From Sphagnum compactum (taxonomy: Eukaryota > Bryophyta > Sphagnopsida > Sphagnales): DNA of 64,000 nucleotides. Of this stretch, positions 1-13,149 are shown piece by piece. Both the position numbers and the translations under genes were made by a program. The notes below the pieces were generated by a model. It ran no database searches, was not told the DNA's origin, and saw nothing but the letters and a program-made list of their open reading frames with translations. The DNA lies in NCBI GenBank assembly GCA_965153455.1, contig OZ234494.1:21080001-21144000 (forward strand). Reading direction: 5' to 3'. Each line of letters begins with the position of its first letter. Position 1 is the first letter of the stretch.

Positions 1-79
1 CCAATTGTCACAATTGTCAATATATATGGGAGAATATTTGAAGATGTACATGACCATCTTGTATCGGCAATCTTGCTCT

Positions 80-3000
80 TCAAGTTGGTGTCTTTCTTTT
101 AGGTGGTGGTTTCTTGTCTCTCTCTATAATTATATCTTGCAACTGCAGCAGAATGTCCTTCATTGTGGCTTCCTTGTTTGTTGTGTAATTCCATGGCACC
201 TCAACTATGTACCTTCCGGTGGCATTGTATGTCTGGATTTCTTTGAGTGCATTTGTGACACTGTCACAAACTGCTGGCCCAAGCTCCTTCCAAAGCATCA
301 CTAGCTCCTTATTGGTGACATCAATGACTTCCTGCAATCCAGAAAGGAGATATTTTGCCTTCAGAGTTTTGTTTGTAATTCAACTATGTCCACCTGAGAG
401 AAATGACCGGCATGGAGACTTTTTAAAAGACCAGAATTTTATGAAGAAGTGGTTTGCATTGTACTAGAGAACTATATCAGATAGAAGTGGACCTCCCACA
501 CATCGTTTCCAATTTGCACCATCTTGAATGGGTGGAACTCATGTGTCCGCAAGGTGGCATCCCATTCACTTATCATTTTTGCCATGTGTGTTTGCCATCC
601 CTCTGTGTTGTATTTGAACTTCTGTTGACAAGCAGCTGCCCAAGCTTCTGTGCAGAGCTCCCCTGCTCTTTTGATGGAGACCTTCTTCACCTTGTCACTT
701 GCTGTATACTTGCTCAGTAGCTGGCAACACATGGCAATAAATGTACACCATTATACTGATTGAAGAAATGCATAAGAACCTTCATATCACAACAACACTT
801 GATCTTGTTCTCATTGCCTTACTGAAATGGCTGTTTTTTTGGCATCCTGCAGTTCATCATTGGTCTTCCTATTCGTTGAACTTAGAACATTCACCACACT
901 GTTTCGCAACTCCAAGTCCTCTTGGATACTCATTAATTCTTCCTCGAGCTCCTCAATTTTCTTCTTGTGCTCTTCAGCATCCTTGCCAGTCATACATTTT
1001 TCAACTTCTAGCTTCTCTGCAATACGCTGACTTTGCATTTCACTCTCTTGTTTCCTTGCTAGCCGTGTCCTCTCAGCTTGCAGCAGCATCTCCAACTCCT
1101 TGTTCTCCTCCTGTGGGATACAAACACACCCCAGACACACTCTCTCAAGCTTAGTAGTTCTACAATGAAGGAAGATGCTACAACAGCACAAAGCTACATT
1201 GGTGATAAGATGAGCAGTGCTGCTAGAACGATTGTAGGCAGGACTGTGAATTTGACAGTATACCTTATGCTTGTTGATCAACTCTAGTTGGTCCTGCTGG
1301 AGCTTATCATGTGCTTTGGCTTCTTGAATGAGTACCTCCATTTGCCTCAGAGCCTTCAGGTACACCAAAGTCATCATGTTGCATCCATAGTTTCGATTGC
1401 AATGCCTCACAAATAGTCATAACAAGTTATATATACCCTACAACATCCCAGCTTATGCTGGTTGGTGTACTTTGTTTCTGGTGCACCCGGTTTGAAACTG
1501 AGAATGTGAAAAGCTTGCTTCACTGCTGATCCAGCACAACACATGAGAAATGCCAAGCTTGAAAACTGAGAAATGTCAAGCTTGAAAACCATGAAATAAA
1601 AGGGGAAGATCAGCACTTGTAACCATACCTCCTCATTCTGCAATTCAAGCCCTTGCCTTTCTGCCTCACTTGCTTGCTCACTTCTCTTGTACTCCTCACA
1701 TTTAGTCTGCAGAAATCTCATCCTTTCACTTTGATGTTGATTATGCACCAACATCAGACGTCTGTGCTCTTGCCCTACTTTCAGTTGGTTCTGTTTCATC
1801 TCTTCAAGTTCTGCTGATGCACATGTCCATGCAAACTATAAGTGAAAACCTGGTTACTGGGTCCACACTACAACTTAGCAAAAGCAACCACTTGATTGCA
1901 AATTAGAAGGAAACCAGGTGTAAAAGTCCACCACACATATCATTCACCTGCTTTGTGACATGCAGCAAGAGCTGCATTTTCTTCTTCAGCTTCTCGGCGC
2001 TTATTTTCAATATCTTCCGGCCTGTCTTTCACTCCAGCCAGTTCATACTGGGAGTCCCATGCCTCTGACTTGCTCTTGGCAACCTCACTTTTCAGTTGAT
2101 GCACTTGCTGTGTCATGATTCTCCTTTCATCGTGCAGCATGGTTTTCATATTCTTGAAATCTCCCTTTGTGCTTAGGAACTCAGGAATTTTCCAGTGTAG
2201 TAACTGATCCTTATTCATGTGGTCCTGACCAACTCACACCCATTTGTTCAAGTAAGTTGACTGCACTGAACATGATCACCACCTTCAGAAGATCCACCTA
2301 TACGAGTATATGAACCTTCTATTCCAATCCTCTCATTCATATGCACTCCCAGGTCATATGAATAAAGGAGGAGGAATGATGCACACATGGAGATGGAGAA
2401 GAGCAAAACAAGATTGCTGAAATTTGAGCAAAGGTGCTCATCTAATGCAATCTGCAATTTTTTCACCTATTGACCACAATGTCAGGAAACTCATATTTCT
2501 TGCAAGAAAACAACAGGGTGTACAAATGGCTCAGAACAAGAAGATTTGTAACTGTGGTTATACAAAGAACACAATCAGAAATCTTGGACCTGCTCTTTTA
2601 CACTCTGTGATTTCCTTTACATGAAAGATGATCTCCTTTTTCATGGAGCAGCAAGAATCCTTGTACAGCTTTAGCATTCCCATAGAAGCAGACCAATTTG
2701 ACAAGATGAAGACCTAACCTGCTCTGTTGCATGCCACCCATAGAGGTGAGTGCCAAGATGACCATGCTGATGATCTTCAATGTACTCCTGTTGACCAAAT
2801 TTCACAGTCTTGAAACTGTGATCAAATGCCTCTGCATCCTCAGATGTGCTGAATGTGACCACTCCACATCCCAGATGACCATGTTGGTCATAGAAGATTT
2901 CCACATACTGTGGATTGAATATCTACACACAAGTGAACAAATCTGATTTCAGACTCATAAGTCTCTCGCCAGTCAATTCCCATGGTAGTTAAGTTGAACC

Positions 3001-3458
3001 CTAGAGGCCAGCCCCTGATCACTTTGGTACCTTGAGCTTGTCTTTGATTTCTCCTTGGCCTGGACCTTGATGAAATCCATCTGCACAAGTATCTGTGTTT
3101 TTGATATTTAGCAGGATTCCCATATGTGGGACAACAAACCTGGGCTTCTCAACTCTGCTTGGGATGGTCTGATCAAGGTAGATGATCCACTCAGCTTGGG
3201 GTTGGCCCGCTCCTTATGACCTTCTTTGAGATGTCTGAGCAATGCTTGGTGTTTGCCTGCTGCTTCCATACCCTGCTTCCCCTTCTGAACTCCCTCTGCA
3301 TGTTGTAAAATCTCAGAGAACTTGTAAGACTGCTTTTTCTTGTTCGGTGAGAAGGGACATCGGAATGTCCCATCAGAATTGAGGACCTTAAGCTTGCCCT
3401 CCTTTATATCTGGGATGGCTTGTTCTTCAAACTCTTCAGCCTCGCTTTCTGAATCCAT
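80..3458 (-). CDS. XS-XH domain protein, IDN2/FDM (SGS3-like) family
   Basis: Proteins of this family bind double-stranded RNA with the XS domain and act in RNA-directed DNA methylation. Exons I can place (minus strand): 3458 downward (start Met, acidic N terminus, zf-XS with CPF..KKK and LQHAEGV), about 3090-2940 (GWPLGFN), 2922-2719 (XS core, PQYVEIFYDQHGHLGCGVV), about 2218-1948, 1835-1629, 1353-1264 and 1110-823 (coiled coil, ending NDELQDAKKT), 720-493 (XH, IKRAGEL and HPFKMV) and 331-80 (XH end, YNATGRYIVEVPWNY, stop TGA). The last five exons have clean GT..AG ends. The order zf-XS, XS, coiled coil, XH is the full family order. The second zinc Cys of zf-XS appears to be Ser (CPFS). The junctions between 3.1 and 2.9 kb and between 2.7 and 2.2 kb are not resolved, so a damaged allele cannot be excluded. 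Family assignment is strong; the paralogue is not. Confidence 0.85.
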
Positions 3459-4145
3459 CTTTTCCTATACCTCCTCCAAATGTTCGCTGCACCCATCACG
3501 CAAAAAAGACAGAGATCATCACTTGAAAGAAAATAGAAAGCTCAATTGTCCTCCATCACTGAAGAGAATTGATGAGAACAAGAATTGCTGAATTTCTCTG
3601 TTGGTGGTAAATCCATGCCATTGTGGACTACTTTTGCATCTTCCCCAGAGTCTAATGGTGCTCACCATCTCCTGACTGTCAAACTCTGTATCTGGATGTT
3701 GCATATAATTTAGCATTTCTTGCACCATGCCACAACCCACAAAACATGGTTCCCATCGAAGTCCATGAACCATTACCTCCAAGCTTGCAAAACCACACTT
3801 CTCCTGTCTCTGTTCTATTAATGTAGTTGCTGAACCTTTTAATCTAGCCAGGTCCTACTCTTTGCTATGAAACTCCTGTAAACACTGGGCTCCTTGCTAA
3901 TTCATTTTGCATGAAATTCTGCACCAACCCACCCACCCACCAGCTGCACACATCAAGTTCCTGATAAAAAAAGTAAGTAATCTTTCTGAAACACACACAT
4001 CCACAAAGAGAGGAACATTAACTTGATCACACAAACTGAGCTCTCTGAAAAACACGCACACCCACAAGAGCACGTGAATCCCAAATTGTGAAACTGAGTA
4101 GTTGAGAAAATCTGAACAGAAAACTGACAAAAGTTTAATTTATAT
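3459..4145. other. Upstream region of the XS-XH gene
   Basis: This stretch lies 5' of the XS-XH start codon. An open frame of 87 codons runs on the minus strand from 3782 to 3519 but resembles nothing I recognise. It may be untranslated leader or part of an unrelated exon. A purine/AC-rich patch with two similar motifs (acacacatccacaaag, acacgcacacccacaag) lies near 3990-4070. I see no clear TATA box that I would defend. Confidence 0.35.
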
Positions 4146-4319
4146 TTAAGGGAAAAAAAAAAACCGTCGAGACCGATCAGATTCATTACGCCAAACTCTC
4201 ATGTTCCTCGAAGTCTCCTCATATTCAAATCCTTTCGTTTCATCTTCTTCCAATCTTCTCAGTTTCTTCATCAATCTTCTCCATTTCTTCGTCACTTTCC
4301 TCTTTCTTCTTCTTCCTCC

Positions 4320-4457
4320 GGGCAGCGTACAAAAGACAGGCACGCAATGATACAACATACCGTATCCTGAAACGTACGTGCCGGGTACGGGCAGCGTACA
4401 AAAGATATGCATGCAATGATACAACGTACTGTATTTTGGAACATATGTGCCCCGTAC
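4320..4457 (-). repeat. Two-copy 69-bp tandem repeat inside a 203-codon open frame
   Basis: Copies at 4320-4388 and 4389-4457 begin with the same gggcagcgtacaaaaga motif and end in gtac. The period of 69 is divisible by three, so on the minus strand an open frame (4757-4146) encodes two 23-residue repeats, each with LYHC and FCTLP, followed by a Lys/Arg/Glu-rich tail. No family is recognised. The frame may be chance, since the tail is low-complexity and there is no neighbouring exon support. Confidence 0.5.
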
Positions 4458-4757
4458 AGGCCATTGTGCATGGTAAGGTGCCCATGAGGAATTTAGGTGA
4501 GCCTGGTAGGGTGAGTCAAAATTTTGGAATGGGCAGTGACATGGGCGCAACGGTTTGCTTGTACTCGGTGGCATGTTCCATAACATAGTGGTTTTCTTGA
4601 TTTGCATAATGTGGATGTGGATTTTTAAAATGGGCATGTGGATTTTGGACACTAAACAAAAACCGCATAAATAAAAATCAAAGGATGGGAACCCATCCAA
4701 CAAAAGTACATGGTGAATGAAAACACAAGTAGACACAAGTAGAAAAAGAAAAAGCAA

Positions 4758-5149
4758 ACAATCAACAAAAATTAGGTAGAGACCCTATGCAGAGAGGACT
4801 CATGGTTACAAAATGACAATCAACGATAACAAAGAAGACCTAAGACAAAAGACTTGTCATTTGTCACAAATTGGCTAGTGATGGAAGTGCACTAGTTATC
4901 TTGTGTGCAAGAGATGAGGAACCCCAACCAAGTGGAGCAGCCCATTAAAAAATCGATGTGGTTTGTGCACACTGCACGGCTATGGATATGCACTGTAAAT
5001 AATAAAAAACAAGCATCGAGAGGACTAAAGAAGATCACTAATGACGCACGATAGTGGTTTTCACAAGCTAGAAAAAATGAATCAAAATGAAAATAAAAAC
5101 ATCCATTGTTAACCCAATTTTTCAATATGTACATAGTAATCAATTGGTA
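4758..5149. other. No gene seen
   Basis: AT-rich sequence with only short open frames on the minus strand. No repeat, RNA gene or protein similarity recognised. Confidence 0.4.
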
Positions 5150-5746
5150 ACCGGTGAAAAAATATGAATTTGAGACTTAGTTTAGTTATTACTAGATAAC
5201 ATGACCTTAAGTGAACCGGTCTATTAAAATAACCCATAACAAGCGTTAGGGTAACCAATGGATTAAGTGAACTGGTAACCAATCTATTATAGTAACTAGT
5301 TATTGACAATAACATGTTGTTTTAAACTTGTGGTTAATAATTGTTATAGTTTAAGTTATTTAAAGTATTATACCAGCTAGTGACTATTTAACTTAAAACA
5401 ACGTTATGTTTGGCACAAATAGGAAGATCGGAGGATTGGAACTTATTTCTAACTTTGAACTTTTGGAACTTCTTTTTTCTTACTTTTTGAGATCATTTCT
5501 TTGCTTTTATTTTGGTTTTATGAACATGTTTACTTTGGACTTTGAGATTTTATTTTAAACTTGTTATGGAAGATTGATTTTAATTTTGTTTTTGCATTTG
5601 TGAGGAATATCTATATGTGGTGTCTTTGATTTTCACAATATACAATGTTTAAGCAACTCACTTGTTGATATTATTTTAAACCAGAATTTAAAAACCTAGA
5701 AGAGAAAAAATCCTTAATTTTAAAAAATTACAAAAAATACTTAACA
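5150..5746 (+). repeat. Degenerate Gypsy LTR (element 1)
   Basis: The right edge is set by the primer-binding-like string ttttggcaaccacataatgg directly after ttaaca at 5746. The same string follows the better-preserved LTR that ends at 7864. The left part has the repeated ggtaacc/tagttatt style of the related LTRs, but its first base cannot be fixed. Confidence 0.45.
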
Positions 5747-7277
5747 TTTTGGCAACCACATAATGGAACATAATTGTAAGCAATCATGCTTATACTTTCT
5801 AGTTTTCCGTAATTGTTTTGTTTTGAAATACTAAGTTTGGATTTGTAGTAATTTTAGTAGTTTTTTAAGAGTTTTTTATGCCTTGATGATTTTTTATTTT
5901 TATAGCAACCTATTGATCAAAAGAACTTGAATTAACAATTGTTTTAAATCAATATAAAAGATGTTAAGAGTACTCACAAGGGGCTTTAAGAGGCAATTAG
6001 AATTAAAAGTACCACAGCAACCCATTCATGAGGTGGTTCAGTCATAAGAACAACCATGTTCTCAAACTAAAGGAATTCAACTAGTTGATGTTCCTAGTAA
6101 TGAACCTCAATAACCGATTATGACATATTTACCTTTTCCTTAAATACCAACAAAGCAGGAGAAAAAAAAGGAACCACAATTACCTTCAACTCGTCGATTT
6201 TTGACACCCCAGCAGTTGTCCCAACAACAAAGGCCAAACGCACAATTGGGTGGACCTATTCAACATGCTGATGAAGTAATTTTTACAATATAGAGGTGGT
6301 AATCTACAACACTTGGTTACTACATTCCCAGAGCTACTATACCATCCCGATCAGCACCAATTGCTGGGTATTACACCTCTAAACTAGTTCTTGTTTTGAA
6401 TCCAACTACAACAAATTCAGAATTAATGTGTAATCAATTTTTAAATTGGTTGAACAATTACACAATTTGGAGCAAAGACTTTCATAACAATCTAGTTCTC
6501 AACAGCATGCAAAACTAGTGGACATGGTTGTAATACTTGTTGTTCAATGAACACAACGCGCCACTCAAGGTGTTTGACCGAGTGTACTTGTTATGGGAAT
6601 TGTTAAATGACCACCTATTCAACAAATTATACCGGTTACAAACCCACAACCCATTGTTGAAAATGCATTAACCTATGCATATTGTCAACAAATTGGACAT
6701 GAATTCAAGTATTGTCTTGTTGTGGATGATAAATTGAAACAATTAATGAGAGAATAATTCAAAACTTTTCTACCACCTACCACGATGAGCACACTAGCAA
6801 TATAGGTTAGTGTACCCATGACGCAAATCCGATCACAACCAGGTTTGGTTACAAACTCAACACTAGTTAGTTAACACCTAGGTTGGCAACAACCTGTTAC
6901 ACCACTAATTGCAGGACAACCTAGAGCTATACCATATCCACCATATCCAATGTGATATCATATAGTTCCACCTTTTGTACCCATGGATCCTAACATGTAT
7001 ACTATGTATTATTTTAGAATCAAAAGACCTGATCCATTTATTTCTAGAAGAAAGGAGAGATATGTGGCCGTTACTACCCAAACAAAACCAATGTCACCTT
7101 TTGAACAACTGGAACAAACTAAGTATCATGTCAAAATACCAACTTCTAAATTAGAACAACCAATTTTAATTCCCAGAGGTGTACCTGTTCAACAAGCAAT
7201 AACAACAACTTTACCTATTAACATACCTTTTGCCAATGGACTACTTGTCCATGGTAATGATGGTTCATTTTAGCAGT
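5747..7277 (+). pseudogene. Gypsy element 1: gag-like relic
   Basis: Starts with the primer-binding-like site and runs into a decayed gag-type region. Around 6675-6760 the frame reads YCQQIGHEFKYC followed by VDDKLKQLMRE, the same CCHC-like knuckle plus VDDKL.QLLRE block found at 8.8 kb. An intact stretch (6983-7273) starts MDPNMY and parallels LDPNLY at 9.12 kb. The open frame ends only 4 bases before the LTR at 7278, so element 1 was probably interrupted by element 2. Many stops and frameshifts; non-functional. Confidence 0.6.
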
Positions 7278-7864
7278 TGATACCTAGATTTAGTAACAAG
7301 TTACTTAATAGGTTGAAAATGTAAACAAATTATTAAACCTAACATGTGACTTTATTTATTATTTAACCTAACTTGTAGCATTAACCTAACCGATTACTAA
7401 ACCTAATAGGTAATATTATACTAGGTTAAGAAGATAGGTTGACTAGTCAACAAGTAGTCTGCAAAATCTATACTTGGCAAAACAAGTAGTTTAATAGGTA
7501 GTTAAACATGGTGTAGCTTTTTGAAAATTTGGACTATTAATCTAGGTATTTGCTAATGACTGTTTACAATGGTTAGTTATGACTACTATATTTTGAAATT
7601 GCTAGTATAAGACTAGGAAGACATACCTGTTTTAAAGACTTTTTGATTTCATTTTTGATTGTGTGATTCATTCTTTCATTTTGGAACATGAATCATTATC
7701 TTTCAACCAACTTTTTTGAAGTTGTTAGTAATTTGTGTACATGTTAGTTTAGGATTTGTAGTTAGTTTTAGTTTTTTGCATGTACTTGTTGTTGTAAAAA
7801 GAACTTGTTACTAGAGAATTCAAAAGTTGAAAAACCTTAATGGGAATAAAAGAACCCATTAACA
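7278..7864 (+). repeat. 5' LTR of Gypsy element 2
   Basis: The start is set by alignment with the inverted copy ending at 26,661: tgatacctagattta here against tgttacccatattta there, followed by the shared ataggttgaaaatgtaaac and about 300 further similar bases. The end is ttaaca at 7864, directly before tttggcaaccacataatgg. The length of 587 bp is normal for a plant LTR. The upstream side has no polypurine tract, as expected for a 5' LTR. Confidence 0.7.
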
Positions 7865-7884
7865 TTTGGCAACCACATAATGGA
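7865..7884 (+). other. Primer-binding-like site
   Basis: tttggcaaccacataatgg follows the LTR end immediately and is conserved with the copy at 5747-5766. Position and conservation argue for a primer binding site. I cannot name the matching tRNA from memory. Confidence 0.45.
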
Positions 7885-8219
7885 TCAAAATTTAGAAGCA
7901 GTCACGCTTAGAATTTCTAATTTGATTTAAGAGTTTTAGTAGATCAAGTTTGAAAAGTAATCACATTAGACATTTTCATTTGTTTCATGTTTCCTTGTTT
8001 TTGTGATAACTTTAGGATTGAAGTTTCTGCTTCTTGATTTAGTTTGAAAACATTAGGAATAGGATGAGGTTAGTGTAAAGTTTTTGAAGTAAAATAGGTG
8101 TTGAATTTATAAAAAAAAGTTTTTTATAAACTCCTGACTACTGGGAGGGGTCATTTTGAAAATTTTATGTTCAAAAATAATGCAAGGGCTTTCCTAGGAC
8201 CTATTGATTTCAGAAAATG

Positions 8220-10400
8220 TCAAAAGTAGTTATTATAAGTTATAGAAAACAGTTAGAACAAGTTAAACATCAACATGTTTTGGAACATGCATAAGACCAA
8301 GATGAACAACAAGTGCAACGTATGGGAAATGAACTTGTGAATGCACCAAACACATATGCAGCACAGAGGGGAGAAATCAATGAACAACATCAAAATGTAG
8401 CAGAACTGGTTGTGTAAAAAGACCCAACAGCACTTTCAACCACTCATCAAGAAACACCATGAATAATAACCCAATCATGGGTAGTGAATGTTTATCATGA
8501 TGATAATCATGAACTTGTTCATCCATTTGATGAAGTTGTACCTATTAATTTGGAGATGGAATGACTTCACCTATTCAAAAGGTTGGAGTAGCTTCGTCAT
8601 ACTAACTGAATACCGTATAATTAATCAGTTTCCATACCACATTTAAAACCTATTAAACCCTAAACAACACCCATAGTTGTTCAACAAGGAGTCACATATC
8701 CACAAGGCACATGGCTTGTTAGATCAGTACTTAGTCCAGGTGAAAGATCACAAGTTCCACATCATAGATCAATTTCAAGAAGAAACCAAGGTACTAGAAC
8801 TGTAACCTATTCATATTATCGACAAGTGGGACATTTGTTGAGTCGTTGCCCATTTGTTGATGATAAATTAAGGCAGTTATTAAGGGAGGAGGTGATGAAT
8901 ATTCATCAACATGTTTTTCCAACCGCTACAATAGCAATACTCAATGTGTCCATATTGAGAACTCAAGCCATGAATCTTAGTACAGGTCATATGGCAGTAC
9001 TTGTTAACTATCAAAAAACTTGGTCACAACCTGTTACACCAATTGTGCCAAGTAAAACCAGTAGGTTACTTACTTCAACGTACCCAATGTGGTACAATGT
9101 CATACCCCCTTTTATGCCTTTAGATCCTAATTTGTATCTCGCATATCTGATTGGAATAAAAGGACTTGATTCCTTGATCTTTAGGAATTATACAAGTTAT
9201 GTACCTGGGAATGTGTACCCAATACTTGAACAACTTGTTGTACCACCAACATACACACCATACTCTATTGATTTCCTATAATGGTTCAACTAGTGACCAG
9301 CATGGACAAACAACCTATTTAGTAACCTGTTATTGCACCAATTCCAACCACTATACAAGTTACTACCAATTTACCAACTTATGTACCCAAAGGTTCTACT
9401 CACTAACCACCGGATGGAGGACAACTTGGAGACTCACTTAGAGAAAGTTCACCCAGAGGAGATCCGCCTAAAGGACCACCTTTTAATCCACATGTTAGAT
9501 CTTATGGATAGTTAACACCTAACTCGCGCATGTTTATACCACCATGGTATCAACCACCTATTGTGCAACCTATACCAAATTCAATAACCAAACTACCATA
9601 TAGGAAGCTACAATATCCAACCTATGTCAAAAACACTGATCCCGATGCTAACATCAGAATATTCAAAAAGGTCATTAAAGTTAATGGTGAAACAATGGAA
9701 GCTGACATCATCGACTTGTTTAGTTTTACTCTAAGGGATAGTATCTTTGCATGGGGAAAAAACTATGCTCAAGACCATCCAAATCGCACTTTTGAAAAGT
9801 TGGAACAAACATTTGCCAAACAATTTAGAACTGTAAAAAACGATGAGGAGGTCTACGTGCAATTATGAAATATACAACAACAAACTGTCGAATGTGTTGA
9901 GGTTTACTATGAATGCCTATTGAAACTAATAAATTGTTTATAAGTTAGAGCAATAGATGTTTTTTTCACCATTGTTTTCAAGGCATGTTTATTATCTTAC
10001 TGAAGATTAACAACTATAGGTATGAAGAGAGATACCTTAATTGAACATAAAAAAGTTGTAGTATGTGAGGAAAGTGGACCTATTAGTTTGAATCAAAATG
10101 TTCTACTAACCACACCAAAAGCTAATACAATAGTTAAACTTGTAATACCTATTATTACAACAAAATCAACATTAACTTGTATTAATTGTGATTAAACCGG
10201 TCATTTAGTAGAAACTTGTCATAACAGGAAAAGAGAGGTGAGAGTTGTACCAACTGCAAATTAAATCTATAAAACTTGTAATAGGAACTAAAACCCAACC
10301 TGTCAAATCAGGAAGAATACACGTTTATTATCCATGTATAATCTATTTTAGTGTAGAACATAGATCTGGAGAATGCCCTAGGAAGATTAAGGTATAGAAC
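8220..10400 (+). pseudogene. Gypsy element 2: gag region, decayed
   Basis: Three parts can be followed. An N-terminal block at 8801-8940 reads YRQVGHLLSRC then FVDDKLRQLLREEVM, inside a 151-codon open frame at 8826-9281. The retrotransposon gag core lies at 9530-9868 (ESD-type motif replaced by EADIIDLFSFTLRD, then FAWGKNY and TFEKLEQTFAKQFR). Nucleocapsid knuckles follow: CINC-D(stop)TGH-LVET-C near 10,178-10,222, with an in-frame stop, and a second near 10,330-10,375 in which the second Cys is Tyr. The domain layout fits plant Ty3/Gypsy elements. The frame is broken repeatedly, so no particle protein can be made. Confidence 0.75.
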
Positions 10401-10959
10401 ATGTTTAGAACTAAACCTATTTAATCTATTATTATGACAACACCTAAATCGCCTAAAATTAATAATGTGTCAATTAATGGAATAGCTACTATCACCACTC
10501 GTAATCAATAGTCAGAACAAGTGTTTTAAAAAAGGGAACCAGTTAAAGCCAAAGGAGCTGAAGATTAGCAACAAAAAAAACGTCTACGGGATTCATTTAT
10601 TGGAACTGTTAGACAACTACAACATGGTGGGACTAATAAACAACCTACTATCATCAATGAAGAGTCACTGCAAAGTAATTAGGCTAGACTACTTCTTAAT
10701 TATACTACAACTCAACCAATTGAAAATAATCGAACCAATGATGCAAACTAGCAATTTATGAATTTTGAACAGGATACAACAAAGAAGACTTTAGAAGAAA
10801 CTCTAAGGGATATCAGTAATTAAGTCTTGGAGACTAAGTATACACTGAACTTTGGTCAATTGTTATGAGTGATCCTTGATATCAAAACGTTACATTCCTA
10901 ACCCGATACCATCAAAACTTGTTTATTGAGAACCAATAATTGTGTCAGTTGCCATTGAT

Positions 10960-11727
10960 CATCAGATGGTAGTGATATAGGTTCAAGTAGGGAAGAATTT
11001 TATTGAAGATGTACTTTTAGATGGTGGTTCTGGAGTTAATATCATTATGGAAAAGCTAAAAGTGTAGTTAGGTCTATCAAAATCAAAACTCGCACCTTAC
11101 AACCTACGCATGGTTGATCAAACCATTGCCAAACCTTTAGGTCTAATAAAAGATCTTAAAATTTTTGTTCATGGAATTCCCTATGTAGTAACTTTCACAA
11201 TGATTCAAAGTAGTGTGTTAGATTCTAGTTATTTTATGTTGTTAGGTCGTCCTTGGCTAAGGGATGCTAAAGTGTCTCATGATTGGGGCAACAATATTAT
11301 CACTATACAAGGAATCAGTATAATTAGAACCATATATATTACTACAAAACTTAGAGCACCAACCAAACGTCCAGAAGTGTTAGTTTGTTATGATTTCCAT
11401 TCTAGAATATCTGACGAAAAAGAGGATTTGACATTTGTTACAAAACCAAGACTATTTTCAATAGGAACCATAATTATCCTTACATCAACCTGCTCAAATC
11501 AACTTGTTAAATTGACTACATCAACATGTTTGAATCTAGTTGAACATGTATATGTACTAATTGAATTTTTATTTGTACTACCTACTTCATCTGATATACC
11601 TGTCAAATTGATATTTATACTACTTATTAAGATAGTTATACCCCCTAATACTTTCAAACAACATTTTTTTAAAAAATTCTTCCAACCTGAAATAGGAGAC
11701 ATGGAGATTAATGAGATGCCTGTTTGA
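10960..11727 (+). pseudogene. Gypsy element 2: retropepsin region
   Basis: The aspartic protease core is recognised by VLLDGGSGVNII (11,013 onward) and, in the open frame 11,110-11,727, by FMLLGRPWLRDAKVSHDWGN, the signature of plant Gypsy proteases. One stop interrupts the frame between the active-site loop and the second half (KV-stop-LGLSKSK). The C-terminal part drifts into unalignable sequence linking protease to reverse transcriptase. Polyprotein processing by this copy is not possible. Confidence 0.8.
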
Positions 11728-11869
11728 ATCAGAGTTCAAAATCTTTGCATTACTAGATGGACTGTCTCCAAAGAAGAGCAATTGACCAAGATCAACTTAG
11801 GTTCTGAAAAAAACCTGCAACAAGTTAAAATTAATGTTGATTTGGAACTTGTTGTCAATTATTAACTAA

Positions 11870-12900
11870 TTGAATTGCTAAAGGAGTTCAAAGAAATCTT
11901 TGCGTGAACTTACAAAAACTTGAAGGGTATACCACCTAAGATAATTCAACATCAAATTGAGTTTGACACATCGATACCACCTACTCATAACAAGGTGCCG
12001 GTTAAATCTTAACTATGCAGCTATTGTCAAACATGATATTGACAAATTGCTTGCTGCGAGTTTTATTACACCTATTGAAGAGGCTATGGCTATCACCAAT
12101 AGTTGAAATGCCTAAGAAAAATGGGAAATTGAGAATTTTTGTGAACTTTAAGAAGTTTAATGTTGCTACTAATTAAGAAAGACCCATACCCATTACCTTT
12201 TACTGATGAGGTTATTAACATTGTAGCCAAACATGAAGTTTATACATTTTTAAATGATTATTCTAAATACCATCAAATTTCCATATCACTAGAGGACTAG
12301 TACAAAACTACCTTTGTTATTGATTAGGGGGTTTTTATATGGGTTGTAATGCCTTTTGGGGTCAAAATCGACCACCTACCTATCAAAGGACAGTCACTAA
12401 AGCTTTTCATGAATACATTGATGTATTCATGAAAATATTTTTAAATCATTTTACTATCTTTTAATGACCCACACATTTAAAGAAACTCATAAATTATTTT
12501 TTTCCTAAAATGTAGAAAGTATGGCATTAGTTTGAATCCAAAGAAATGTGCATTTATGGTGTGTTTTGGAACTATTTTAGGATTTATAGTCTCCAAAGAG
12601 GGAAAGACTCCTGATCCTAAGAAGATAGAGTCTTTAGTCAAAATGCCAATACCTAAAACACCTTAGGAGATTCAAGTTTTCAATGGAATGGCACGTTTTT
12701 ACAAATGTTTCATCAAAAAATTTGCTTTCGTTATGGCACCAATCACCAAATTACTTAGAAAAACTGAAATGTTTGAATGGATTATTGAATGTCAAACCAC
12801 TTGGGAAGACATCGAGAACCGATACATTCAAGCTCCTATACTCGTTAGTGGTAAAAGTGAATTTAATTCCTACAAAATTATTCCACATTGGACTTTAATA
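11870..12900 (+). pseudogene. Gypsy element 2: reverse transcriptase, decayed
   Basis: Recognisable blocks in order: FKEIFA(stop)TYKNLKGIPPK, DPYPLPFTDEVIN, VYTFLNDYSKYHQI, VVMPFGVK, LNPKKCAFMVC, LGFIVSKEGKTPDPKK, and the connection segment FNGMARFYKCFIKKFAFVMAPITKLL up to QAPILVSGK. The catalytic YxDD box is destroyed (LNHF...). There are many stops and frame changes. The similarity ends where RNase H should begin, and matching RNase H/integrase sequence appears only at 40.33 kb, so the element is split or truncated here. Confidence 0.8.
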
Positions 12901-13149
12901 TATTCTTAGAATAATGTCCTAAGTCTAATAGTGCCTAAACATATATTCCTAAGTCCTTCACAAAATACATTGAAAATGTTATTATTTGACATCAGGAACA
13001 TGTATTCCTGGATTTAACAATGTAAGGAGATCTAGTCCTGATACATGTGATCTACATTGACATTTGCAATCCCATGTTTGATAATGTATGGACATACAAA
13101 TAGAAAAAGAGTCAGGTTTCATGTTTCTTCATTACACAATCATCTAACA
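12901..13149. other. No gene seen; junction region
   Basis: Separates the Gypsy reverse transcriptase relic from the DDE-like relic. Contains repeated cctaagtc/ttattattt motifs only. No clear target duplication found. Confidence 0.35.

Noticed and set aside
811-1410. Single 199-codon minus-strand frame as one protein
   Set aside because: Only 1110-823 and 1353-1264 look like exons; the part between reads through an intron bounded by a clear donor and acceptor.
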